From: Actinomadura parmotrematis
GTDB taxonomy: Bacteria; Actinomycetota; Actinomycetes; Streptosporangiales; Streptosporangiaceae
Reading direction: 5' to 3'
Assembly: GCF_019458805.1 (NCBI RefSeq)
Contig: NZ_JAIBOA010000009.1
Span: 186,001 to 250,000, forward strand
Length of the DNA: 64,000 bases
Below are positions 42,802 through 53,606 of the stretch, piece after piece; the stretch's first letter is position 1, and every line of letters starts with the position of its first letter. Below the pieces are notes generated by a model, which ran no database searches, was not told the origin of the DNA, and was given only the letters and a program-made list of their open reading frames with translations. A program made the position numbers and the translations under genes.

Positions 42802-43428
42802 TCAGGTGTGGCGTGCTGAGGGGGTCGCCAGGAGGGTGAGGGCGCCGAGGGCAAGGTACACGAGGGCCGCCGCGTAGCCCTGGCGGCGGCGGAAGGACGG
42901 GCGGGCGCGCAGCCATCCGCCCAGGGAGTCGGCGGCGAGGGCGTAGACGACGTCGCTCGCCAGGCCGATGAGGGCGGTGACCAGGCCCATCGCGGCGATC
43001 TGGAGGGGGACGGCGCCCGCGTCGCGGTCCACGAACTGCGGCAGGAACGCCAGGAAGAACAGGATGACCTTCGGGTTCAGCACGTTGACGAGGACGCCGT
43101 CGAGGTAGACGCGCGGCAGGGACCGCGGCGCGAGGTCGGGCTCCTCGCCGCCGCCGCCGCGGAAGCTGCGGTAGGCCAGGTAGAGCAGGTAGGCGGCGCC
43201 CGCGTAGCGGACGGCGCCGAAGGCGGTCGCGGACGCGGCGACGAGAGCCGACAGGCCGGCGGCGGCGAACGCGATGTGGACGAGGGTGCCGGTCTCGATG
43301 CCGAGCGCGGACGCCAGGCCCGCGCGGCGTCCCTCGCCGATGCTGCGGGCGGTGATGTACAGGTGGTTCGGCCCCGGGATCGCGACGAGCGTGAGTGCGG
43401 CGAGCAGGAAGAGCAGGGGGTGCGTCAT
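42802..43428 (-). CDS. LysE-family translocator
   Basis: A 208-residue membrane protein with about six TM helices. The LysE/RhtB signature is present: LVAIPGPNHLYITARSIGEG near the N terminus and GVLVNVLNPKVILFFLAFLP in the middle. Members export amino acids or related small metabolites. It is monocistronic. Substrate cannot be predicted. Confidence 0.9.
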   Translation of the reverse strand: MTHPLLFLLAALTLVAIPGPNHLYITARSIGEGRRAGLASALGIETGTLVHIAFAAAGLSALVAASATAFGAVRYAGAAYLLYLAYRSFRGGGGEEPDLAPRSLPRVYLDGVLVNVLNPKVILFFLAFLPQFVDRDAGAVPLQIAAMGLVTALIGLASDVVYALAADSLGGWLRARPSFRRRQGYAAALVYLALGALTLLATPSARHT

Positions 43429-43496
43429 GGGCGCGACGCTACGGCCGTCCGCGCGGACGGCGACAGGTCCAAAACCGGCCCGCCGCCGGGGTCCAC

Positions 43497-44099
43497 TCAG
43501 GCGGTGGTGAGGGCTCCCGCGAGGACGAGCCGCCCGGCCGTGCGGACCATCGACGCGACCTCCTCGACGGGCCGCCGCAGCGAGGCGAGGCTGACGAGGG
43601 CGGCGAGCAGGACGTGGCCGAGGACGACCTCGACCTCGTCGCGGTCGGGCAGCGGGTCGCCGATCGCGGCGGCGAGGCGGTCGCGCACGAACAGGAACAG
43701 CACGGTGCGGGCGTCGTCGACGCTGGAGTCGTCGGAGGTGACCGCCTGGATGATGGCCGAGGTGAGGGTGAGTTCCTCGGCGGCGACGAACACGATGCGC
43801 TCCAGCATCGCGGTCAGCCGCTCGGTCGCGGTGTCGCCGACGGCGAGCGCGTCGATGTCGGCGGTGACGCGGTGCGCCCAGGTCGCGGCGACCTCGGTGA
43901 GGAGGTGGTCCTTGGTGGCGAAGTAGCGGTAGACGGTGGCGCGCGCGACGCCGGCCCGGTCGGCGACGTCGTGCATGGTGACGGCGGCGTACCCGCCGTC
44001 CAGGGCGAGCACCCGGGCCGCCTCGATGAGCCGCTCCCGGCGCGCCTGCTGGTCCTTGCTCAGCGTGCGCGTCACGGTGATGCGGATGTCCCCGCTCAA
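43497..44099 (-). CDS. TetR-family regulator of the adjacent catabolic genes
   Basis: A 200-residue regulator starting at TTG 44099, which has AAGGAGG four bases upstream; the ATG at 44126 would overlap the neighbouring gene. The HTH reads VTMHDVADRAGVARATVYRY followed by FATKDHLL. The C-terminal domain resembles KstR-like regulators. It follows the SDR gene by 14 bases on the same strand and lies near a divergent operon. It therefore probably represses both units; the inducer is perhaps an acyl-CoA, by inference. Confidence 0.85.
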   Translation of the reverse strand: MSGDIRITVTRTLSKDQQARRERLIEAARVLALDGGYAAVTMHDVADRAGVARATVYRYFATKDHLLTEVAATWAHRVTADIDALAVGDTATERLTAMLERIVFVAAEELTLTSAIIQAVTSDDSSVDDARTVLFLFVRDRLAAAIGDPLPDRDEVEVVLGHVLLAALVSLASLRRPVEEVASMVRTAGRLVLAGALTTA

Positions 44100-44112
44100 C
44101 GGGCCTCCTTCG

Positions 44113-44976
44113 TCAGCTGGGCCCATTGTCGCGCAGATCCGCGCCGCGGGACTCGTAGTCGGGCAGCCCGGGCAGCCGCCCGGCGGCGAGCGCGGCGCCC
44201 CGCTCGGCGAGGCCGGGCGCGTAGGCGGGGTGGGTGAGGACGAGGAAGCGTCCCGTGGCGATGGCGTCGACGACGGCGTCGGCGACGTCGGCGGGCGGGA
44301 TGCCGCCCGCGACGGTGTCGGCGATGAGGCCGTCCACGAACGCCTGGTCGTCGGACGGCGCGACGGGGCCGCCCGGCCGGTTGCGGCCGGACTCGTGGAT
44401 GCGGGTGGCGACGCCGCCGGGGCAGAGCGCCGACGCCCGCAGCTTCGCTCCGGTCAGCGCGAACTCGTGGGCGAGGACCTCGGTGGCGGCGTAGGCGGCG
44501 AACTTGGAGACGGTGTAGGGCCCGGAGAACGGCGCCCCGAACACCCCCGACACCGAGCAGGTGTTGACGACGTGCCCCTCGGTGTCCTGCGCCAGCATGC
44601 GGGGGACGAACGCGTGCGCGCCGTGCAGCACGCCCCACAGGTTCACCCGCAGCACCCACGCGAAGTCGGCCGCCGGGCGCGTCCACATCTGGCCGCCGCC
44701 GAAGACGCCGGCGTTGTTGCAGAGGACGTGGACGGCGCCGAACCGGTCGAAGGCGGCGTCGGCGAAGGCGTGCACGGCGTCCTCGTCGCCGACGTCGACG
44801 GCGCGGGTGAGCAGCTCGGCGTCCGGCAGCAGGGCGGCGGTGGCCGCGAGCGCGTCCGCCTCGATGTCGGCGAGGGCGAGGCGCATGCCCTCGGCGGCGA
44901 AGCGCAGCGCGAGGGCGCGGCCGATGCCGCTGCCCGCTCCGGTCACGACGGCCGTCCGGCCGGTCAGCTCGCGCAT
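44113..44976 (-). CDS. Short-chain dehydrogenase/reductase
   Basis: A 287-residue classical SDR: cofactor motif TGAGSGIG, NNAG at about 89-92, catalytic Ser in CSVSG and YTVSK. The acidic residue after beta-2 (LADIEADAL) suggests NAD preference. It is cotranscribed with the TetR gene and divergent from the nitroreductase operon across 61 bases. A role in oxidising a hydroxy intermediate of the same pathway is likely by context. Confidence 0.9.
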   Translation of the reverse strand: MRELTGRTAVVTGAGSGIGRALALRFAAEGMRLALADIEADALAATAALLPDAELLTRAVDVGDEDAVHAFADAAFDRFGAVHVLCNNAGVFGGGQMWTRPAADFAWVLRVNLWGVLHGAHAFVPRMLAQDTEGHVVNTCSVSGVFGAPFSGPYTVSKFAAYAATEVLAHEFALTGAKLRASALCPGGVATRIHESGRNRPGGPVAPSDDQAFVDGLIADTVAGGIPPADVADAVVDAIATGRFLVLTHPAYAPGLAERGAALAAGRLPGLPDYESRGADLRDNGPS

Positions 44977-44998
44977 GGGGTGCCCGCCTCCCGATTTG

Positions 44999-45030
44999 TA
45001 CCTACCGCTTGCTTGGTTGCGACGTTAGCC
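44999..45030. promoter_or_regulatory. Divergent promoter region with likely TetR site
   Basis: The 61-base gap between divergent starts (44976 and 45038) contains ACCTACCGCTTGCTTGGTTG, an imperfect dyad with outer ACC/GGT half-sites. CCTA/TAG words are near the GTG. It is the only non-coding DNA available to control both units, so it should hold the operator of the adjacent TetR protein. Confidence 0.4.
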
Positions 45031-45037
45031 TAGACCG

Positions 45038-45703
45038 GTGTCGCGTACCCCCCGGATGGACCTGCACGAGGCTCTCTACACCACCCGCGCCATGCGGCGC
45101 GTCCGCCCCGACCCGGTGCCCGCGGACGTCCAGCGCCGCATGCTGGACGCCGCGATCCGCGCGCCGAGCGGCGGCAACCAGCAGAACTGGCGGTTCCTGC
45201 TGGTCGACTCCCCCGACGTCCGGGCCCGCCTCGCGCCCCTCTACCAGGACGCGATGGCGCAGCTCTACGCCACGATCTACAAGGACGCCATCGCCGAGGC
45301 CGAGCGGACCGGCGACCGCCGCGCCCTCGCGGTCTTCAGGTCGGCGCAGTGGCTCGCCGACAACTTCGCGTCCGTCCCGCTGCTGCTGTTCGGCTTCGCC
45401 CAGCACGACCCGACGGGCGGCTCGATCTTCCCGGCGGTCTGGAACGCCCAGCTCGCCGCGCGCGCCGAGGGCGTCGGCAGCTCCCTCACCGTCGTCCTCG
45501 GGATCTTCCATCCGGAGGAGAGCAACGCGATCCTCGGCGTCCCGCCGGGCGAGGGCTGGGTGCAGTCGTGCTGCGCCACGTTCGGGTACCCGCTCGGGCG
45601 CTGGGACGTGGCGCCGCGCCGCCCCGCGCACGAGGTCAGCCACCGCAACGCCTGGGGCGAGCCGGTCGGCTTCGAGATCGACGAACCCCTCTGGAGGCCG
45701 TGA
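45038..45703 (+). CDS. Nitroreductase-family protein
   Basis: A 221-residue FMN-binding nitroreductase from GTG 45038. Motifs include LHEALYTTRAMRRVRPDPVP, RAPSGGNQQNWRF (FMN site) and a C-terminal LGVPPGEGWV. Members reduce nitro groups, flavins or enoates. It heads the five-gene operon and lies 1 base before the SDR gene. In this setting it may act on an unsaturated or quinone-like intermediate. Confidence 0.9.
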   Translation: MSRTPRMDLHEALYTTRAMRRVRPDPVPADVQRRMLDAAIRAPSGGNQQNWRFLLVDSPDVRARLAPLYQDAMAQLYATIYKDAIAEAERTGDRRALAVFRSAQWLADNFASVPLLLFGFAQHDPTGGSIFPAVWNAQLAARAEGVGSSLTVVLGIFHPEESNAILGVPPGEGWVQSCCATFGYPLGRWDVAPRRPAHEVSHRNAWGEPVGFEIDEPLWRP

Positions 45704-45704
45704 C

Positions 45705-46501
45705 ATGGGAGCACTCGACGGGACCGCCGCGCTGGTCACCGGCGGCGGCAGCGGCATCGGCCTGGCCTGCGCGCGCCGCCTCGCCGCCGACGGCGCCGCC
45801 GTCACGATCTGCGGCCGCTCGGCGGAGCGGCTGAAGGGCACCGGCCTGCGGTACATCGCCGCCGACGTCACCGACGAGGAGCAGGTCCGCGCGGCCGTCG
45901 CGCACGCCGCCGCCGAGGGCCCGCTCCGCGCGGTCGTGCACAGCGCGGGCGGGACGACGTCGGTCGGGCCGGTGCAGGAGCTGGACGCCGACGCCTGGCG
46001 GGCCACGCTGGAGCTGAACGCGACCGGCACGATGCTCGTCCTCAAGCACGCGGCCCGCACGATGGCGGGCACGGGAGGCGGCGCGTTCGTCGCGATCTCC
46101 TCGATCGCCTCGTCCACCACCCACCGCTGGTTCGGCGCCTACGGCGTGTCCAAGGCCGCCGTCGACCACCTGGTGAGGCTCGGCGCGGACGAGCTCGGCG
46201 GCGTCGGCATCCGCGTCAACGGCATCCGGCCCGGGATCGTGCTGACCGACCTCGTCGCCGGCATCGCCGACGAGGGTCCCGTCCTGGACGACTACCTGGC
46301 CTGCATGCCGCTCGCCCGCCCCGGCGAGCCGGCCGACATCGCCGAGGCGGCCCGGTTCCTCGCCGGGCCGGAGTCGTCGTGGGTCACCGGCCAGGTCCTC
46401 AACGTGGACGGCGGCCACCACCTGCGGCGCGGCCCCGACTACCGGACCGTGTTCGAGCCCCTGTTCGGCGCGGACGCGCTGCGCGGCATCCCCTCGAAGG
46501 A

Positions 46502-46505
<4 letters not shown>
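45705..46505 (+). CDS. SDR-family oxidoreductase (FabG-like)
   Basis: A 266-residue SDR with TGGGSGIG, HSAGG in the NNAG position, catalytic ISSIAS and YGVSK, and the terminal VTGQVLNVDGGHHLRRG. A GGAGG site precedes the ATG. Its last codons overlap the amidohydrolase frame. It is likely a 3-hydroxyacyl-CoA or hydroxy-lipid dehydrogenase by operon context. Confidence 0.92.
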
Positions 46506-48225
<1,720 letters not shown>

Positions 48226-48226
<1 letters not shown>

Positions 48227-49392
48227 TGGAGATCGACCTGCTGGACGGCGAGATGTACGCCACCGACCCCTGGTCGGTCTACGCGTGGCTGCGCGCCGAG
48301 GCGCCCGTCTACCACGACGCCGGCAACAAGCTGTGGGGCGTCTCCCGGCACGCCGACGTGTTCGCGATCGAGCGCAACCCGAAGCTGTGGACGAACTCCG
48401 GCGGGTACCGGCCGCAGCTCCCCGCCGACCCGTCCATGATCGGGCTGGACGACCCCGAGCACGCGCACCGCCGCCGCATGGTCTACCAGCGGTTCACCCC
48501 GCGCGGCGTCGCCCGCTACGCCGACCGCATCCGCGCCGTCACCGTCGAGTGCATCGAGACCGCGCTCGAACAGGGCACCGTGGACGCGATCCCGGCGCTC
48601 GCCGCGCCGCTGCCCGCGCGCGTCATCGGCTGGCTGCTCGGCTTCCCCGAGGACGCCTGGCCGCAGCTCGTCGACTGGTCGGCGACGGCGGTGTACGCGG
48701 GCGGCGGGCAGCGCTACGTCACCGACGAGGCCACGATCGCGAGCGGCGAGTTCGCGCTGACCGTCCTGGAGATGGCGGCCGAGCGGCGCGGCTGCCCCGC
48801 CGGCGACCTGCTGTCGGTCTGGTCCAACGCCGGCGAGGGCCAGCCCGAGTACGACGACCAGCACCTGGCGCACGAGGCGCTGCTGCTGCTCGTCGGCGGC
48901 GCCGAGACGACCCGCACCGTCATCGCGACCGCGATCGACGCGCTGATCCAGAACCCCGGCCAGTGGGCGCTGCTGCGCGAGGACCCGTCCCGCATCACCG
49001 ACGCCGTGGAGGAGTTCGTCCGCTGGACGACGCCGATCCTCAACATGTGCCGGGTGCCCGTCCGCGATGCCGAGATCGGCGGGGTGACCGTGCCGGCAGG
49101 CGAGCAGGTGCTGCTCATGTACGGGTCGGCGAACCGGGACGAGGCGGTCTTCGACCGGCCGGACGCGTTCGACGTCGCCCGCGCGCCCGGCGACCACATC
49201 GCCTTCGGCCTCGGGCCGCACTTCTGCCTCGGCGCCTCGCTCGCCCGGCTGGAGTTGCAGATCTTCTTCGAGGAGTTCGTGGCGCGCGTCGGCGACGCCG
49301 GCCGCGCCGACGCCGAAGGGCCGCGCATACTGCGTAACGCGTTCGTGCGCGGCGTCACCGAGTTCCCCATTACGCTGACCCACCGTCGTTGA
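48226..49392 (+). CDS. Cytochrome P450, CYP142-like
   Basis: A 388-residue soluble P450. I-helix GGAETTR is present, followed by EEFVRW (ExxR) and the heme loop FGLGPHFCLGASLA with C334 as ligand. The N-terminal part (LLDGEMYATDPWSVYAWLRA, then SGGYRPQLPAD) resembles CYP142/CYP125-type steroid C26/27 monooxygenases. It starts on the stop of the amidohydrolase. A lipid or steroid side chain is a plausible substrate by similarity and context. Confidence 0.9.
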
Positions 49393-49482
49393 GTCGCGGA
49401 GCGCCGCCGGTTCGTCATTCCCTGCAACCCCCTTGCAACCGGCGGCGCGCCGCGCTCAACGCATGCTCCGAGGAGCCCGCGC

Positions 49483-51018
49483 ATGCCCTCGTTCAACCTC
49501 GCCGACCTGTTCGAGGTCGTCGCCGACGCCGTCCCGGACCGGCTCGCGCTGGTCGCGGACGGCGGTCCGGCCGCCCGCCTCACCTACGCCGGGCTGGACG
49601 CGCGCGCCAACCGCGTCGCGCACCACCTGGCCGCCGCCGGGATCGGCCCCGGCGACCACGTCGCGATCCTCGCCCGCAACCGGGCCGAGTGGGTCGAGTC
49701 GATGATCGGCTGCTACAAGCTGCGGGCCGCGCCCGTCAACGTCAACCACCGCTACGTCGCGGGCGAGCTCACGCACCTGCTCGCCGACTCGGCGTCCGTC
49801 GCGCTCATCGCCGAGAAGGACCTGCTGCCCGGCGTCGAGCACGACCGGCTGCCTGCGCTGCGGCACGTCCTCGCCATCGACGGCGACTACGAGGACGCCC
49901 TCGCCGCCGCCTCCCCCGGGCGCGGCTTCGCGCCGCGCTCCTCCGACGACCCCTACCTGCTCTACACCGGCGGCACGACGGGCCTGCCGAAGGGCGTGCT
50001 GTGGCGGTGCGAGGACATCTTCGTCGCCGCGATGGGCGGCGGGAACTTCGGCGGCCCGCCGGTCGCCGACCCCGCCGAGCTCGCCGCCTGCCGCGACCGC
50101 GACGGGCTGCGCACCCAGGTCCACGCGCCGCTCATGCACGGCGGCGGCCAGTGGATCACCTGGATCACGCTGACGACCGGCGGCACCGTCGTGCTGTGGA
50201 CCGGCGCCCGCTTCGACGCCGCCGCCGCGCTGGACCTCGCCGTCCGCGAGCGCAGCCAGATCCTCATGCTCGTCGGCAACGGCATGGCCGCGCCGATCGC
50301 CGACGTCCTCGACGCCGCCGGACCCGGCGGGATCCCGGGCCTTGCGGTGTTCGCGTTCGGGTCGGGCGGCGCGCCGCTGTCGGACGCCGTCAAGGCGCGG
50401 CTGCTCGCGGCCGTCCCGAACGCCTACGTCTCCGACAACCTCGGCGGATCCGAGACCGGCGCGATGGGCGCGTCGGAGGGCGGCGGCCGGTTCCGGCTCG
50501 GCCCCGAGTTCGCCGTCCTCGGCCCCGACCTGCGGCCCGTCGCGCCCGGCGAGGAGGGCGTCGTCGCCCGCACCGGCCACATCCCGTCCGCCTACTGGAA
50601 CGACCCGGACAAGACCGCCGCGACGTTCGTCACCGGTCCCGACGGCCGCCGCTGGGCGCTCCAGGGCGACCACGCGCGCGCCGAACCCGACGGCTCGACG
50701 ACGCTGCTCGGGCGCGGGTCGCTGGTCATCAACACCGGCGGCGAGAAGGTGTTCGCCGAGGAGGTCGAGACCGCCCTGCGCGCCCACCCCGGCGTCGCCG
50801 ACGCCGTCGTCGTCGGCACCCCCGACGAGCGCCTCGGCCACCGCGTCACCGCCGTCGTCGCCCTGCAGCCCGGCGGCCCGTCCCCGGACGCCCTCACCGC
50901 CCACGCCCGCACGCGCCTCGCCGGCTACAAGGTCCCGCGCGCCTACGTCGTCGTCCCCGAGATCAGGCGCACGCCCGTGGGCAAGCCCGACTACGCCTGG
51001 GCGCGGGCCCAGACGTAG
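49483..51018 (+). CDS. Acyl-CoA ligase (AMP-forming; FadD-type)
   Basis: A 511-residue adenylate-forming enzyme. The P-loop is LLYTGGTTGLPKGV, the A5-like core SDNLGGSETG, and the A8/A10 ends INTGGEKVFAEEVE and RTPVGKPDYAWA with the catalytic Lys. It is 90 bases past the P450. The sequence type is close to steroid- and fatty-acid-CoA ligases of the FadD group, suggesting activation of the carboxylate made by the P450. Promoter sharing with the operon is likely but not certain. Confidence 0.88.
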   Translation: MPSFNLADLFEVVADAVPDRLALVADGGPAARLTYAGLDARANRVAHHLAAAGIGPGDHVAILARNRAEWVESMIGCYKLRAAPVNVNHRYVAGELTHLLADSASVALIAEKDLLPGVEHDRLPALRHVLAIDGDYEDALAAASPGRGFAPRSSDDPYLLYTGGTTGLPKGVLWRCEDIFVAAMGGGNFGGPPVADPAELAACRDRDGLRTQVHAPLMHGGGQWITWITLTTGGTVVLWTGARFDAAAALDLAVRERSQILMLVGNGMAAPIADVLDAAGPGGIPGLAVFAFGSGGAPLSDAVKARLLAAVPNAYVSDNLGGSETGAMGASEGGGRFRLGPEFAVLGPDLRPVAPGEEGVVARTGHIPSAYWNDPDKTAATFVTGPDGRRWALQGDHARAEPDGSTTLLGRGSLVINTGGEKVFAEEVETALRAHPGVADAVVVGTPDERLGHRVTAVVALQPGGPSPDALTAHARTRLAGYKVPRAYVVVPEIRRTPVGKPDYAWARAQT

Positions 51019-51152
51019 CCGGACCGGCGTTCGCACGGAACGCCTGCTCACACCGCACGGATCGCACACAAGCACCGGCGGGGCGCCGCCTAGGCTCGGC
51101 ACCCCGCCGGGCGATCAGGGGCTCCCGTGCGGCGACGCGAGGGAGCAGGACC

Positions 51153-51530
51153 GTGAACGACGCCTTCGGCACCGTGGACAAGTACGTGAAGCTGTTCGGC
51201 GCGATCGGGGCCGTCGTCCTCGCCACGGTCGCGGCCATGGCGCTCACCGGCCACGAGGCGACCGCCTTCATGTGGATCCGCGGGATGATCCTGTTCGCCG
51301 CCTCCTTCCTGCTCCACCGGTACACCGTGCGGGCCGCGCGGGGCTCGGACAGGGCGCTCGACCGGCTGCGCACGCTGGCCACGATCCTGCCGATCGCGAT
51401 CGTCGGCGTGGACCTGGTGCCGGGCCTCTGCCCGCCCTGGTACGCCGTGCTCCAGGGCCTGTCGGCCCTCGCCCTGGTCGGCGTCGCCGTCCTCACCCGC
51501 CGCCCCGCGCTCCGCTCCACCCGGGACTGA
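51153..51530 (+). CDS. Small integral membrane protein
   Basis: A 125-residue protein from GTG 51153, with GGGAG and AGGA upstream. Three to four hydrophobic segments are visible (KLFGAIGAVVLATVAAMAL, FMWIRGMILFAASFLL, TILPIAIVGVDLVPGL, GLSALALVGVAVL). No family is recognised. It is separated from the ligase by 134 bases and is probably a separate gene. Confidence 0.8.
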   Translation: MNDAFGTVDKYVKLFGAIGAVVLATVAAMALTGHEATAFMWIRGMILFAASFLLHRYTVRAARGSDRALDRLRTLATILPIAIVGVDLVPGLCPPWYAVLQGLSALALVGVAVLTRRPALRSTRD

Positions 51531-51543
51531 CCGCCCGCGCCCG

Positions 51544-52557
51544 TCAGGCGGCGCCGAGTTCGCGGCGGCGCTCGGCCCACTGGAGGGAGTGGCGGATGGC
51601 GTCGCCGATGGAGTACTCGGGCTTCCAGCGGAGCAGCTCCCACGCCTTCGCCGGGTCGACGTAGGCGCCGACGACGTCGCCGGGGCGCGCCGGCGCCTCG
51701 ACGGCCTGGAACGACTCCCCGACGACCTCGCGGAACGCCTCGACCAGCTCGCGGACGGTCGTGCCGTCGCCGGTCCCCAGGTTGATCACCTCGTAGCCGC
51801 CGGCCCGGCCGCCGGCCCCGATCGGCGGGATGATCGCGTCGAACCGGTCGGCGGCCTCGGCGAAGGCGCGGGCGATGTCCCAGACGTGGATGTAGTCGCG
51901 GATCGCGGTGCCGTCGCGGGTGTCCCAGTCCACGCCGGTGATGGTGAACGGGACGCCCAGCTCGTAGGACTCGATCATCTTGCCGAGGGCGTGCGTCGGC
52001 TTGGGGTTCTGGAGGCCGCTGCGGAGCCGCGGGTCGGCGCCGATCGGGTTCAGGTAGCGCAGCGACACGACGCGGAGGCCGTGGGCGGCCGCCAGGTCGG
52101 CGAGCATCGCCTCGGCCATCGCCTTGGACCGGGTGTAGGGGTTCTGCGGCTCCAGCTCGGAGGTCTCGGTGACCGACAGGTCGGCCCCGGGCCGGTACAT
52201 GCCGGCGGTCGACGCGAAGATCATCCGGTCGCAGCCGTTGCGCACCAGCGCGGCGGCGAGCTCCAGCGTCTTCGCCAGGTTGACCTGGTAGTAGCGGTAG
52301 GGGTCGGCCACCGAGTCCGGCACTACGATGAGCGCCGCGCAGTGCACGGCGACGGTGATGTCCGGGTGCTCGCGGAAGACCCGGTCGATGAGCGCGCCGT
52401 CCCCGACGTCGCCCTGGTAGAAGATCTTCCCGGCGGCGAACTCGGGCCGGCCGGTGACGAGGTTGTCCAGCACCACCGGCGTCACGCCCCGTTCGGCGAA
52501 CGCCGAGGCGATCGTGCTGCCGATGAACCCGGCTCCCCCTGTGATCAGCACTTTCAC
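51544..52557 (-). CDS. galE: UDP-glucose 4-epimerase
   Basis: A 337-residue extended SDR from GTG 52557, preceded by AGGGGA at a good distance. Motifs: ITGGAGFIGS, catalytic ASTAGMY and NPYTRSK (YxxxK), RYLNPIGADP and RDYIHVWDIARAF. GalE interconverts UDP-glucose and UDP-galactose for surface polysaccharide. A possible promoter, TTGACC (52630-52625) and GATCCT (52607-52602) 17 bases apart, lies upstream. It is divergent from the LuxR-type regulator of the polysaccharide locus. Confidence 0.9.
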   Translation of the reverse strand: MKVLITGGAGFIGSTIASAFAERGVTPVVLDNLVTGRPEFAAGKIFYQGDVGDGALIDRVFREHPDITVAVHCAALIVVPDSVADPYRYYQVNLAKTLELAAALVRNGCDRMIFASTAGMYRPGADLSVTETSELEPQNPYTRSKAMAEAMLADLAAAHGLRVVSLRYLNPIGADPRLRSGLQNPKPTHALGKMIESYELGVPFTITGVDWDTRDGTAIRDYIHVWDIARAFAEAADRFDAIIPPIGAGGRAGGYEVINLGTGDGTTVRELVEAFREVVGESFQAVEAPARPGDVVGAYVDPAKAWELLRWKPEYSIGDAIRHSLQWAERRRELGAA

Positions 52558-52847
52558 GGTGCATCCCCTGATCGCGTCGTACCCCATGGATCGGTACGCA
52601 CAGGATCAGCAGGCGTGCGCGGACGGTCAACGCCGAGATCGGCGGCTGACCGGGTCCGGTCCGGTGACAACCCCGCGGCGCCCCCGCGCGTCCGCGCACG
52701 GCTCTCCCCGCGCGGGACGCGGAGGGCCGGAACCGGGCGCCGGCGGAGATCGGGTTCGGTGCCGCCCGCCGCGCGCCCGGCGGCCGTCCTTAACGAGTAC
52801 AGCGTTTGCAGGATCCGTTCAGGCTCCGGCCGGTCCATCGTCGGGGC

Positions 52848-53507
52848 ATGCAGCCGACCCGCGTCCTGATCGTGGACGACCACGCCCTGTTCGCCGAGGC
52901 GCTCGCGGCCCGCCTCGGCCGCGAGCCCGACCTCGTCCCGCTGCCGGTCGCCGCGGACGCCCGGCGCGCGCTCGCGCTCGCCGCGACCGAGGGCCCCGAC
53001 GTGGTGCTGCTGGACCTGGTGCTCGGCGCCGAGAGCGGCCTGGACGTGCTGGACCGGCTCCGCGAGCGGCACCCGCGGGTGCGGGTGGTGGTGCTCACCG
53101 CGAGCGACGACCTGGACGCGATGGTGCAGGCGGTGCGGCGCGGCGCCGTCGGCTGGCTGTCCAAGACCGAGGGCGCCGGGCTCGTCGCGCAGGTGGTGCG
53201 CTCGGCGGCGCGGTCCGGGGGCTGGCTGCCGCCCGCCGTGCTCGGCGAGGTGCTGCGCCGGCTGCGCGCCGGCGAGCCCGAGCCGAACGGCGGCGCCCGG
53301 CGGCTCGCCGAGCTGACGCCGCGCGAGCGCGAGGTGCTCCAGTGCATGGTCGACGGCCTGAACCGCGCCGAGATCGCCGAGCGGCTCGGGCTGTCGGCCA
53401 ACACCGTCCGCACCCACACCCAGAACCTGCTGGCCAAGCTCGGGATGCACTCGGCGCTGGAGGCCATCACGCTCGCGATGCGGGCCGGGATGCGCCCGAG
53501 CGCGTAG
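52848..53507 (+). CDS. LuxR/NarL-type response regulator
   Basis: A 219-residue regulator with receiver motifs IVDDHALF, D56 in LLDLVLG and the Lys of LSKTEGAG. The C-terminal GerE HTH reads LTPREREVLQCMVDGLNRAE then GLSANTVRTHTQNLL. No kinase gene is adjacent. Lying between galE and the polysaccharide operon, it is the likely regulator of that locus. The start at 52848 (MQPTRVL) fits the family; TTG 52806 is possible. Confidence 0.9.
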   Translation: MQPTRVLIVDDHALFAEALAARLGREPDLVPLPVAADARRALALAATEGPDVVLLDLVLGAESGLDVLDRLRERHPRVRVVVLTASDDLDAMVQAVRRGAVGWLSKTEGAGLVAQVVRSAARSGGWLPPAVLGEVLRRLRAGEPEPNGGARRLAELTPREREVLQCMVDGLNRAEIAERLGLSANTVRTHTQNLLAKLGMHSALEAITLAMRAGMRPSA

Positions 53508-53534
53508 CGGTCGGGCCCCTGCAATTGACGTAGC

Positions 53535-53546
53535 GGACCATGGTCC
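53535..53546 (+). promoter_or_regulatory. Palindrome upstream of the polysaccharide operon
   Basis: GGACCATGGTCC is a perfect 12-base palindrome, five bases after a TTGACG hexamer (53525-53530) and about 60 bases before the Wzz-like start codon. It could be the site of the adjacent LuxR-type regulator. No good -10 box is apparent. Confidence 0.4.
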
Positions 53547-53606
53547 CCTTGGGCGATTCGATCTCCACGGCGCCTTCCTACGCTCGGCGCAACGACGCCG
53601 GGAGGG